Shown here one piece after another: positions 26,986-34,576 of a stretch of DNA of 64,000 nucleotides; the first letter of the stretch is position 1; each line of letters opens with the position of its first letter. The notes under the pieces are model-generated. The model had not been told where the DNA came from. It searched no databases and was given only the letters and a program-made list of their open reading frames with translations. Source of the DNA: CAVZCK01 sp963798805 (lineage in GTDB: Bacteria; Pseudomonadota; Alphaproteobacteria; Rhizobiales; Rhodomicrobiaceae); NCBI GenBank assembly GCA_963798805.1, contig CAWCVC010000002.1:806001-870000 (forward strand). The letters are read 5' to 3'. The position numbers and the translations under genes were made by a program.

Positions 26986-27429
26986 ATGCAAACCAGATTT
27001 GTCACAGGTAGCCTTGTTGGGCTGATCTTCGCAGCCGGTGCGATCACGGCCACGCCCGCGCTTGCCGATATGGTGTCGTACACGGCCAATCTGACAGCGG
27101 CCCAGGAGGTCCCGCCGAATACGAGCAAAGGCACGGGCACCGCTGACGTGACTTACGACACGGGCACAAAGAAATTGACCTGGAAGGTGACCTTCTCCAA
27201 TCTCAGCGGTCCGGCGACAGCGGCGCATTTCCATGGACCGGCCGAGCCCGGCAAGAATGCCGGTGTGGTCGTTCCGATCGCGGGAGCGGGCAAGACGAGC
27301 CCATTGGAGGGTTCGGCGACGCTCACCGATGCGCAGGCGGCCGATCTGGCGGCCGGCAAATGGTATGTCAACGTCCATACGGCTGCCAATAAGGGCGGCG
27401 AAATACGCGGCCAGGTGAAGAAGAAGTAA
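26986..27429 (+). CDS. Secreted CHRD-domain protein
   Basis: A 147-residue protein: signal peptide ending PALAD, then a single CHRD domain (about 33-147). Family motifs are LTAAQEVPPNTSKGTGTADV, AAHFHGPAEPGKNAGVVVP and WYVNVHTAANKGGEIRGQV. The domain was named from chordin; in bacteria its role is unknown. It ends close to a shared hairpin and is convergent with the dehydrogenase gene. Confidence 0.9.
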   Translation: MQTRFVTGSLVGLIFAAGAITATPALADMVSYTANLTAAQEVPPNTSKGTGTADVTYDTGTKKLTWKVTFSNLSGPATAAHFHGPAEPGKNAGVVVPIAGAGKTSPLEGSATLTDAQAADLAAGKWYVNVHTAANKGGEIRGQVKKK

Positions 27430-27446
27430 GCCGCGCCGACCTTTGT

Positions 27447-27475
27447 GACCCGTCGATGTCTCAGATCGGCGGGTC
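27447..27475. terminator. Hairpin between convergent genes
   Basis: GACCCGTCGAT, loop GTCTCAG, ATCGGCGGGTC form an 11-bp stem with one G-T pair, located between the CHRD gene and the convergent dehydrogenase gene. A terminator serving both directions is likely, although there is no clear T-tract. Confidence 0.5.
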
Positions 27476-28580
27476 AGCCGATGGCATGATCCAGCTTGTC
27501 ATGATCGGCGGCGAGCGCATCGAGAATGCCTTGCGTCATGCCCTCGAGATCGGCGGTGCCGGCAATGTCGCGCGTGCGCGTGGCGGGATTTGAGATCGCT
27601 TCGTCGAGCGCATGGCGCATCGCGGCGGCCGCGTCGACGGCGGCGTCCAGCCTGTGCACGCGCCCGAGCCAGTCGATAAGCATTTGCGTCGATGCGATCA
27701 TCGCGTACGGGTTGGCGATGCCCTTGCCGGCAATATCGGGCGCCGAGCCGTGCGTCGCCTGCGCCATGGCGAGCGAGCCGCGTCCGATGCACAGGCCCGG
27801 CGCCATGCCGAGGCCGCCGACGAGGCCTGCCGCCTCATCCGTCAGAATGTCGCCGAACATATTGGTGGTGACGACAGTGTCGAAGGCCTGCGGCTCGCGC
27901 ACCAGCCGCATGGCGAATGTATCGACGATGACCTCATCGACCGCCACGTCCGGGAAATCCCGGCCGACCTCGTAGCAACTCTCCACGAACATGCCGCAGC
28001 CCAGTTTGAATACGGTGTTCTTGTGCACGAGCGTCAGGCGCTTGCGCCGCGAGCGGGCGATCTCGAAAGCCGCGCGCGCCACCTTGCGGCTGCCCTCGCG
28101 CGAAATGACGCGCACGGAAATGGTGACGTCCTCGGTCGGGCGGAACTCGCCGGAGCCCATGACGACATTGCGGTCCGGCTGAAACCCCTCATTGTTCTCG
28201 CGTACGATGACTAGGTCGATATTGTCGTGCAGACAGCCGATGCCCGGATAGGATCGCGTCGGGCGGACATTGGCGAACAGGTCAAAATGCTTGCGCAGGA
28301 TTGGATGCGGATTAATCGCCTGCGGAGCTTTCGGGTAATCGCGATGGCCGATCGGGCCGAGAATCCAGCCGTCGAGCGAGGCGAGCGTTTCGAGCGTTCC
28401 CTCCGGCAGCGTCGAACCATGCGTGTCGAGCGCCCGGCGGCCGATCGGCAAGTCTGTCCATTCGATCGTCAGACCAGCCTGCGCCGCCGCGGCGCGAGCA
28501 ATGCGGACGGCGGCAGGCACAATCTCGTGGCCGATATCGTCGCCTTCGAGAATGCCGAGGCGTAGGCGATCCTTTGTCAT
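27474..28580 (-). CDS. Isocitrate/isopropylmalate-family dehydrogenase
   Basis: A 368-residue beta-decarboxylating dehydrogenase: GILEGDDIGHEIVPA at the N-terminus (with D-D-I-G-H in place of the usual G-D-G-I-G-P), FANVRPTRSYPG, VIVRENNEGFQPDR, the Lys segment LVHKNTVFKLG, and VTTNMFGDILTDEAAGL. It differs from the copy at 7224 in the active-site loop, so the substrates may differ. The ATG at 28580 starts 38 bp after the MmgE/PrpD stop, so both are probably co-transcribed. It would oxidatively decarboxylate a 2-hydroxy acid. Confidence 0.86.
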   Translation of the reverse strand: MTKDRLRLGILEGDDIGHEIVPAAVRIARAAAAQAGLTIEWTDLPIGRRALDTHGSTLPEGTLETLASLDGWILGPIGHRDYPKAPQAINPHPILRKHFDLFANVRPTRSYPGIGCLHDNIDLVIVRENNEGFQPDRNVVMGSGEFRPTEDVTISVRVISREGSRKVARAAFEIARSRRKRLTLVHKNTVFKLGCGMFVESCYEVGRDFPDVAVDEVIVDTFAMRLVREPQAFDTVVTTNMFGDILTDEAAGLVGGLGMAPGLCIGRGSLAMAQATHGSAPDIAGKGIANPYAMIASTQMLIDWLGRVHRLDAAVDAAAAMRHALDEAISNPATRTRDIAGTADLEGMTQGILDALAADHDKLDHAIG

Positions 28581-28618
28581 ATATCCCTCACCTACGAGCT
28601 GATACCGCCCCGGCTGTC

Positions 28619-30058
28619 TCAATCGCGGCGCAATGCGCTGAGCAGCGGATCGAGCGACGGCAGGGATTCGAACTCCCGGACCATGGCGACGACGCTGTCC
28701 GCTTTCTTCCGGTCCCACTTCGCGAATTCGGCGCATTCGTGGAACTTGCCGGCCACCTCGTCGAAGCTCATCGGATTGGCCGGGCTGCCCTTGCCGAAAT
28801 CGGCCATGCCCGAGATGGTCCGGCCGTTCTTCAGGGTGACGTCGATATAGGTGGTCATCTTGTGATAGCCGGCCGCCTCGGCGCGCTCGTCGACGCCGAA
28901 CTCGACCCTTTCGATCATGGCTTGCACGTCCGGCCGGATAACCACCTCGTCGACGAACTCGTTCAGCCCGGCGCGCCCCTCCAGCAGCAGGATGGCCATG
29001 CAGAATTCCATGGAGAATTTCGCCTGCAACTCATTGACCGGCCGGTGATGGATCAGCGCATTCGGCATGTTGGAGTTGGTGCCGACGCGAACATGCGCGA
29101 CGTCGTCCGCCTTGATGGCGTGCGCGTGGATGACGCGCAGCATTTCGGTCATGCCGGGATGGGTGAGGGAACCGGACGGGTGAGGCTTGATCGAGACTCC
29201 CGGCTCATCGAAGGTCCAGGGCGCGCCGAGCTTGCCGGTGATTGCGTTCACATCGTAGCCGCCGCCTGCGGCGCTGAAAAAGCCGCGCGGCGCTTCGAGG
29301 ATCTCGTCGGTGGCGGTCCAGCCATAGGAGGCGAACTGCGCCGCGACGACGCCGCTCTCCGAGGAGCGCCCGGCGTGGAAAGGCTTGGTCATGGTGCCAA
29401 AATTTTCGCGCAGGCCGGCCGACTGGCTGCCCGCGACCGACAGGGCGCGCTGAAGCGCCTCCCGGTCGAGTCCCAGGAGCCGGGCCGCCGCGGCAGCGGC
29501 CGCGAAGGTGCCGCAGGTCGCCGTCGAGTGAAAGCCGGTCTGATAGTGGCGCGGGTTGATGGCCTCGGCGATCTTGCACTCCACCTCGACCCCAAGATGA
29601 TAGGCGAGCATGACATCGCCGCCGGACGCGCCCTGCGCTTCGCCGATGGCGAGCGCCGCCGGCAGGGCAGGCGCGGTCGGGTGAGTCAGCAGGCCGTAGA
29701 CACGGTCCTTGGCGACGGCAAGCTGGGTATCATCGTAATCATCGGCGTGGATGCCGACGCCGTTGGCGAAGGCGGCGAAACGCGGCGCAAGCTTCAGCGA
29801 CGAGCCGATGACCGTTGCAGGGCCGCTGCCGAGATTGAGTTCGTCGAGATGGCGGCGCACCAGCTCTCCCGATTTGGCGACAGAGCCGGACAGCGCGAGG
29901 CCCAGCCCGTCGAGGATTGACTTCTTGCCGTTCTCGATAACGACGGAAGGCAGATCGGCAAGCTTGGTTTTCTGCACGAACTCGGCGACGTAACGGGTCA
30001 AACCCTCACCCGCTAATTTCGTCTCGGCTCGACTTCCGGGGCTTACCGCCGCTTCCAT
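28619..30058 (-). CDS. MmgE/PrpD-family protein
   Basis: A 479-residue MmgE/PrpD protein with NGVGIHADDYDDTQL, FHSTATCGTFAAAAAAARLLGL, NFGTMTKPFHAGRSSESGV and a C-terminal FDEVAGKFHECAEFAKW. It shares segment order and several motif words with the copy at 8342 (YDDTxL, FGTMTKxFHxGR), suggesting the same subgroup. It lies directly upstream of a decarboxylating dehydrogenase, repeating the 9688-7224 arrangement. Function is probably dehydration or decarboxylation of a polycarboxylic acid. Confidence 0.87.
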   Translation of the reverse strand: MEAAVSPGSRAETKLAGEGLTRYVAEFVQKTKLADLPSVVIENGKKSILDGLGLALSGSVAKSGELVRRHLDELNLGSGPATVIGSSLKLAPRFAAFANGVGIHADDYDDTQLAVAKDRVYGLLTHPTAPALPAALAIGEAQGASGGDVMLAYHLGVEVECKIAEAINPRHYQTGFHSTATCGTFAAAAAAARLLGLDREALQRALSVAGSQSAGLRENFGTMTKPFHAGRSSESGVVAAQFASYGWTATDEILEAPRGFFSAAGGGYDVNAITGKLGAPWTFDEPGVSIKPHPSGSLTHPGMTEMLRVIHAHAIKADDVAHVRVGTNSNMPNALIHHRPVNELQAKFSMEFCMAILLLEGRAGLNEFVDEVVIRPDVQAMIERVEFGVDERAEAAGYHKMTTYIDVTLKNGRTISGMADFGKGSPANPMSFDEVAGKFHECAEFAKWDRKKADSVVAMVREFESLPSLDPLLSALRRD

Positions 30059-30158
30059 ATGCGTATTCTCCCGAGCTTATTGGCCTCTGCCGGACGCGAG
30101 CCAAAACAGCCGTTTTCCGGCGTCAGAAATTTGGCCAAGGATAAAGGCAGTGAGTCGG

Positions 30159-30177
30159 ATTGTCGACAGTTAACAAG
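30159..30177. promoter_or_regulatory. Variant operator half-sites upstream of the MmgE/PrpD gene
   Basis: ATTGTCGACAGTTAACAAG contains the TGTCGACA palindrome (30161-30168), which resembles TGTTGACA of the 43-bp shared elements. It lies 100 bp upstream of the MmgE/PrpD start and 10 bp after the hydrolase stop. Relatedness to the shared operator is only suggestive. Confidence 0.3.
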
Positions 30178-30186
30178 CGCTGCCGC

Positions 30187-31122
30187 TCATGCCGCCGGCG
30201 GCTTCGGTTCCTTCCCGGCAAAGAATGCGGCGAAAGCGTCGAGGATCAGATCCGGACGCTGCTCGGCCGGGTAGTGGCCGGTCGGTACGGCAAAGCCGCG
30301 CAGATCGTCCGCCCATTCAGACCAGGCCTCGATCGGCTTGAAATGGCGCCCGCAATGGCTGTTCGCGCCCCAAATCACCAGCACCGGGCACGGGATCCGG
30401 CGCTTTCCGTAATCGGCGCTGTCCATGTCGAAATCAACGCTGACCGTGGCGCGGTAGTCCTCGCAGACGGCGTGGATCTGCTCCGGCGTGGTGCAGCGTT
30501 TGTACTCAGCCATGGCGCGCGGGTCGAAAATGGACAGGCCGACGCCCTTCTTATTGAGCTTGTAATCGATGTAATAGGCAAGGTCCGCCGTCAGCAGTTT
30601 TTCCGGAAACGGCGCCTTCTGGGCCATGAAGAACCAGTGATAGCTCTCCAGGCCCCACCCGAGCGAGACATGCGTCAGCACGTGATGCGTCGGCACGATG
30701 TCGAGCGCGGCGAGCCGTTCGATGGCCTCCGGCCGGTCGAGCGCCATGCGGAAAGCCACGCGCGCGCCACGGTCATGGCCGGCGACGGCGAAGCGCGTAA
30801 AGCCCAGTTGGCGCATCACTTCGAAATTGTCCTCGCCCATGGCACGGAAGCTGTAACCGGAATGATCCGGCCCGCCATCCGGCTTGGAGCTGTCGCCATA
30901 GCCGCGCAGATCGGGCGCCACCACGGTGTAATGCCGGGCCAGTTCTGGCGCCACCTTGTGCCAGCTCACATGGGTGAGCGGATTGCCATGCAGCAGCAGC
31001 AGCGGCGGCCCTTCGCCTCCGACCGCGGCATTGATCTCTGCTCCGGCCGTGACGAAACGCTGCGGCCGAAATCCCGGCATCACGTCGGCCGAACCGGCCT
31101 CAATCTGCGCATCTACAGCCAT
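30187..31122 (-). CDS. Alpha/beta hydrolase of the haloacetate (fluoroacetate) dehalogenase type
   Basis: A 311-residue alpha/beta hydrolase. The residues that define fluoroacetate dehalogenase are all present: nucleophile Asp117 with Arg118 and Arg121 in AGHDRGARVA, Asp141 in ALDIVPT, the halide-pocket pair His162-Trp163 in SYHWFF, Tyr223 in CEDYRA, and base His283 in GHYPAE. This enzyme hydrolyses C-F or C-Cl bonds of haloacetates to glycolate. ATG 31122 was chosen; an ATG at 31140, 7 bp from the 43-bp element, would add six residues. It is divergent from the enolase-superfamily gene. Specificity is inferred from residues, so another ester or lactone substrate remains possible. Confidence 0.78.
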   Translation of the reverse strand: MAVDAQIEAGSADVMPGFRPQRFVTAGAEINAAVGGEGPPLLLLHGNPLTHVSWHKVAPELARHYTVVAPDLRGYGDSSKPDGGPDHSGYSFRAMGEDNFEVMRQLGFTRFAVAGHDRGARVAFRMALDRPEAIERLAALDIVPTHHVLTHVSLGWGLESYHWFFMAQKAPFPEKLLTADLAYYIDYKLNKKGVGLSIFDPRAMAEYKRCTTPEQIHAVCEDYRATVSVDFDMDSADYGKRRIPCPVLVIWGANSHCGRHFKPIEAWSEWADDLRGFAVPTGHYPAEQRPDLILDAFAAFFAGKEPKPPAA

Positions 31123-31146
31123 GGCGCGTTTCCATCCCATCTTTGT

Positions 31147-31189
31147 CGACTGTTGACAGTTCTACAATCCTACCCGATTGTCTGACAAG
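31147..31189 (+). promoter_or_regulatory. Shared 43-bp promoter/operator, copy B
   Basis: Partner of 9745-9787 (37/43 identical, ungapped). It holds TTGACA (31153-31158), a 17-bp spacer and GATTGT (31176-31181), reading toward the enolase-superfamily gene 20 bp further on. The overlapping TTGTCTGACAA (31178-31188) is an 11-bp odd-centred palindrome that fits TNGTNNNACNA, the consensus of FadR/FCD-type GntR proteins. A further TTGTCGAC lies just outside (31143-31150). Confidence 0.65.
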
Positions 31190-31209
31190 CCTGAGAATGG
31201 GGAGCGCCC

Positions 31210-32325
31210 ATGAAGATCAAGGACATCAGGGCCAGCCTGCACGGTTTTTCCATCGCCATTCCGCTGCTCGAAGGCCGGGTCGAGGGCTATGGCCGTGAGG
31301 AGCAGAAGCATTTCGTGTTCTGTGAGGTGGAGACGGACGAGGGCCATGTCGGCTACGGCCTGACCGGCCATTTCCTCGCCAAGTCCGTGATCGTGGCGCT
31401 GCATGAGCATCTGCTCCCCGCCGTCCGGGATATGGACCCGCGTGACATCGAGGCGATCCATCAGAAAGTCTGGCGGTCGCTCAATCCGCGCGCCATGACC
31501 GGCACGATTTCCATGGCGCTGTCCTGCCTCGACATCGCGCTATGGGACATTATGGGCAAGGCGGCCGGCCGCTCGGTCGCGGCGCTGCTCGGCAATGCAC
31601 GTAAGCGCGTGCCGGCCTATGTCACTTTCGGCTTTCCGCAATATGACCGCCAGATGCTGGCCGAGGCGGCGCGATTTCAGGTTGCGAACGGCTTTTCCGC
31701 ACTGAAATCGGTCGTCGCAGTCGACAAAGGCGGCTGGCGTGAGGATGCAAGGCGCGTCCGGGCCATCCGTGAGGCCGTCGGCGACGATGTCGACCTGATG
31801 ATCGATGCCAACTACCTGTTCAACCCGGTCGAGGCGAAATATCTCTGCCGCGATATCGAGGACTGCCGCATTACCTGGTTCGAAGAGCCGCTGACGCAGA
31901 ACGATGCCCGCGCGCTCGCCGATCTGCGCCGCTCGACCAAGATTCCCCTCGCGGCGGGGCAGATGGAGGGCCATCGCTGGCGGCTGCGCGAATTCGTCGA
32001 GCATAAATCGGTCGACATCCTCCAGCCGAATGTTGCCTATTGCGGCGGCTATACGGAGGCGCGCAAGGCTGCCCATCTGGCGCAGATCTACAATCTGCCG
32101 ATAGCCAATGGCGGCGGCTGGCCGCTCTTCAACATGCACCTCCTGGCGGGCATGATGAATGGCTGGATCGTCGAATGGCATCTGGGGATGGTGGCGGTCG
32201 GCGAAACCCTGTTTCCAGATGCTCCGAAGCCCGAGAAAGGCTGGATCACCATTCCCGATCGGCCTGGCCTCGGCCTGACGCTCGACCGAGATGCTTGGCG
32301 CGAGACACGGGTCGAGGTCGGTTAG
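31210..32325 (+). CDS. Enolase-superfamily enzyme (mandelate racemase/muconate lactonizing type)
   Basis: A 371-residue member of the mandelate racemase/muconate cycloisomerase group. The N-terminal capping domain precedes a barrel with metal ligands in LMIDANYLF (Asp), WFEEPL (Glu) and, at the third ligand position, AAGQMEGH, where Gln or the following Glu must serve. The C-terminal segment is ANGGGWPLFNMHL rather than the His-containing end of true mandelate racemases, so this is probably an acid-sugar dehydratase-like or uncharacterised branch. It is preceded by the 43-bp element and is followed by ABC importer genes, so it probably acts on the imported or dehalogenated acid. Confidence 0.84.
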   Translation: MKIKDIRASLHGFSIAIPLLEGRVEGYGREEQKHFVFCEVETDEGHVGYGLTGHFLAKSVIVALHEHLLPAVRDMDPRDIEAIHQKVWRSLNPRAMTGTISMALSCLDIALWDIMGKAAGRSVAALLGNARKRVPAYVTFGFPQYDRQMLAEAARFQVANGFSALKSVVAVDKGGWREDARRVRAIREAVGDDVDLMIDANYLFNPVEAKYLCRDIEDCRITWFEEPLTQNDARALADLRRSTKIPLAAGQMEGHRWRLREFVEHKSVDILQPNVAYCGGYTEARKAAHLAQIYNLPIANGGGWPLFNMHLLAGMMNGWIVEWHLGMVAVGETLFPDAPKPEKGWITIPDRPGLGLTLDRDAWRETRVEVG

Positions 32326-32360
32326 CGCTGACCCCACCTGCATAGGCTTCCAATTCCAGT

Positions 32361-32380
32361 CTACTGTTGACAATCGGCAA
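32361..32380 (+). promoter_or_regulatory. Partial copy of the shared operator upstream of the ABC genes
   Basis: ACTGTTGACA (32363-32372) repeats the left end of the 43-bp element, 70 bp before the ABC ATPase start. The right half is not conserved. It may be a weak operator or the -35 region of the transporter promoter. Confidence 0.35.
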
Positions 32381-32442
32381 AATCGGAAAGAGCCTGTGGC
32401 AAACGCATAAAAAGCCTGCAGCCGAAGTGCAGAGAGGAACGC

Positions 32443-33510
32443 GTGGCTTTCGTGGAAATCGACGGCTTGACCAAGCGCTACGGCAATGTGACGGCTGTGC
32501 GCGGCGTCGACCTCGACATCGAAAAAGGCATGCTTGTGTGCCTGCTCGGACCGTCGGGCTGCGGCAAGACGACGACGCTGCGCCTGATCGCCGGCTTTGT
32601 GCAGCCATCGGGCGGCGAGATCCGCGTCGGCGGACGGGTAATGTCCTCGGCCCAGCGCAGCGCGCCCCCCGAACAGCGCAACATGTCGATGATCTTTCAG
32701 AGCTATGCGCTTTGGCCGCATATGACGGTGTTCGAGAATGTCGCCTACGGCCTTCGGTTGAGGCGCCTTCCCCGAGAAGAGATCCGCAGCCGGACGAACC
32801 GGCTTCTGGAGGCGACCAAGCTCGCCGATCTCGCCGGGCGCTATCCGAACGAGCTTTCGGGCGGCCAGCAGCAACGCGTCTCGCTCGCCCGCGCCCTGGT
32901 TATCGAGCCGGCGACGCTGCTGCTCGATGAGCCGCTCTCCAATCTCGACGCCAATCTGCGCGAGGAGATGCGCTTCGAGATCCGCCGCCTGCATGACCAG
33001 TTCCGATACACCACCGTCTATGTCACTCACGATCAGACCGAGGCGATGACCGCCGCCGACAAGATCGTGGTGATGAACCAGGGCCTCGTGGAACAGGCCG
33101 GCTCGCCGGAGGAGATTTATGAGCGCCCGCGCTCCGAATTCGTCGCCCGCTTCATCGGCGGCACGAACATCTTCAAAGGACGGCGCGTCGGGTCCGATGC
33201 CGTCGATTGCGGCGGCGGGCTGGTCCTGCGCTGCGGCAGCGGCGACTTCGCCCAGGACGGAGTGACAGCGGTCTCCGTGCGGCATCATCGCGTGACGCTC
33301 TCGGCCGAAAAGCCGCAGGGCGGCGAAACCAACTGGGCGACGGGAGCGGTCGCCCGCCAGATCTATCTCGGCTCGCACCGGGATTATGCCGTCAATCTTT
33401 CGGGTGGTGAAACGGTGCGCGCCATCGCACCGGTCAACGTGGCGATCCCGGCGGGCCAGCAAGTCTGGCTGCACTGTCCGCCTGAACACTGCCGGGCGCT
33501 CGCGCACTAA
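32443..33510 (+). CDS. ABC transporter ATP-binding protein (iron/phosphonate/polyamine-type importer)
   Basis: A 355-residue ATPase with Walker A LLGPSGCGKTTTLRLIAG, Q-loop FQSYALWPHMTV, signature LSGGQQQRVSLARAL, Walker B TLLLDEPLSNLDA and switch His in VTHDQTEA. The C-terminal 120 residues form a TOBE-type regulatory domain ending in VWLHCPPEHCRAL. The GTG start follows AGAGAGGAA. With the next two genes it forms a PotABCD/FbpABC-like importer. It is probably a single transcript with the binding protein (12 bp gap). Confidence 0.93.
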   Translation: MAFVEIDGLTKRYGNVTAVRGVDLDIEKGMLVCLLGPSGCGKTTTLRLIAGFVQPSGGEIRVGGRVMSSAQRSAPPEQRNMSMIFQSYALWPHMTVFENVAYGLRLRRLPREEIRSRTNRLLEATKLADLAGRYPNELSGGQQQRVSLARALVIEPATLLLDEPLSNLDANLREEMRFEIRRLHDQFRYTTVYVTHDQTEAMTAADKIVVMNQGLVEQAGSPEEIYERPRSEFVARFIGGTNIFKGRRVGSDAVDCGGGLVLRCGSGDFAQDGVTAVSVRHHRVTLSAEKPQGGETNWATGAVARQIYLGSHRDYAVNLSGGETVRAIAPVNVAIPAGQQVWLHCPPEHCRALAH

Positions 33511-33522
33511 GGAGGAAAAGCA

Positions 33523-34569
33523 ATGAGGACATCGCATATGGCCATAGCCGGGTTGATCGGCGCGGCCGCATGGTCGGGGCTGGCTTTCGCGGCGCCGCCG
33601 GCGCCCTATCAGGTGACGCCCGAGCTGATCGCCGCCGCGCAGGAGGACGGCAAGATCGTTTACTACACCTCGACCGACGTCCAGGTGGCCGAGAAACTCG
33701 CCGCGGCTTTCGAGGCCAAATATCCTGGCGTCAAAGTGGATGTCGAGCGCGCCGGCTCGGAGCGCGTGTTCCAGCGCATCGGCCAGGAATACACCAACGG
33801 CATCCACAATGCCGACGTGATCGAGACCTCGGACGCCTCGAATTTCGTCGTCTTCAAGCAGCAGGGGTGGCTGACGGCCGCTGTCCCCGAGGATGTCGCC
33901 AAGCTCTGGCCTGCCGATGAGCGCGACCCGGACGGCTATTTCGCCGGCTACCGTGCGACGCTCACCGTGCTCGCCTATCGCTCGGATCTGATCAAGCCCG
34001 AGGACGCGCCGAAGACCTGGACTGATCTGCTCAAGCCTCAATACAAGGGCAAGATGGTCAAGGCGCATCCCGGCTATAGCGGCAATATCATGACCGCGAC
34101 CTACGCCCTCAGCAACCTGCTCGGCTGGGACTATTTCGAGAAGCTGGGCAAGCAGGACATCATGCAGGTGCAGTCCTCGACGCAGCCGCCCAAGACCCTC
34201 GCCCAGGGCGAGCGCGCCATTGAGGCCGACGGCAATGAGTACAATATCTTCCCGCTACAGGAGAAAGGCGTTCCGATTACGATTGTCTATCCGCCGGAAG
34301 GCACGTCTATGGCAGTCGGCAATGCCGGCATCCTGGTGCACCCCCCGCATCCGAACGCCGCCAAGCTGTTCTACGCCTATATGTTCAGCCACGATGCGCA
34401 GCAATTGAACAGCGACGCCGGTGGCTTGCGCTCCTTGCGGCCGGACGTCAAGGAGAAGCCGACCCGCACGCCGCTCTCCAAGATCAAGGTTCTGCGGTCC
34501 GATCCTGCCAAGCTCCTTGAGCAGGTCGAGACCATCAAGCAGAAATACGAGACATATTTCGGCACCTGA
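33523..34569 (+). CDS. ABC transporter substrate-binding protein (Fe3+/phosphonate-type fold)
   Basis: A 348-residue periplasmic binding protein, signal peptide ending GLAFAAPP. The family I/II fold is typified by GKIVYYTSTDVQVAEKLAAAFEAKYPGV, NADVIETSDASNFVVFKQQG and VGNAGILVHPPHPNAAKLFY. Such proteins bind ferric iron, phosphonates, polyamines or organic acids; the usual iron-binding Tyr pair is not evident, and the catabolic setting favours an organic acid. Good AAGGAGG site before the ATG. Confidence 0.88.
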   Translation: MRTSHMAIAGLIGAAAWSGLAFAAPPAPYQVTPELIAAAQEDGKIVYYTSTDVQVAEKLAAAFEAKYPGVKVDVERAGSERVFQRIGQEYTNGIHNADVIETSDASNFVVFKQQGWLTAAVPEDVAKLWPADERDPDGYFAGYRATLTVLAYRSDLIKPEDAPKTWTDLLKPQYKGKMVKAHPGYSGNIMTATYALSNLLGWDYFEKLGKQDIMQVQSSTQPPKTLAQGERAIEADGNEYNIFPLQEKGVPITIVYPPEGTSMAVGNAGILVHPPHPNAAKLFYAYMFSHDAQQLNSDAGGLRSLRPDVKEKPTRTPLSKIKVLRSDPAKLLEQVETIKQKYETYFGT

Positions 34570-34576
34570 GGCGATC

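Noticed and set aside
31540..34068. 842-codon minus-strand open frame
   Set aside because: It lies wholly opposite the enolase-superfamily, ABC ATPase and binding-protein genes, whose families are certain; high GC content keeps the antisense frame open.
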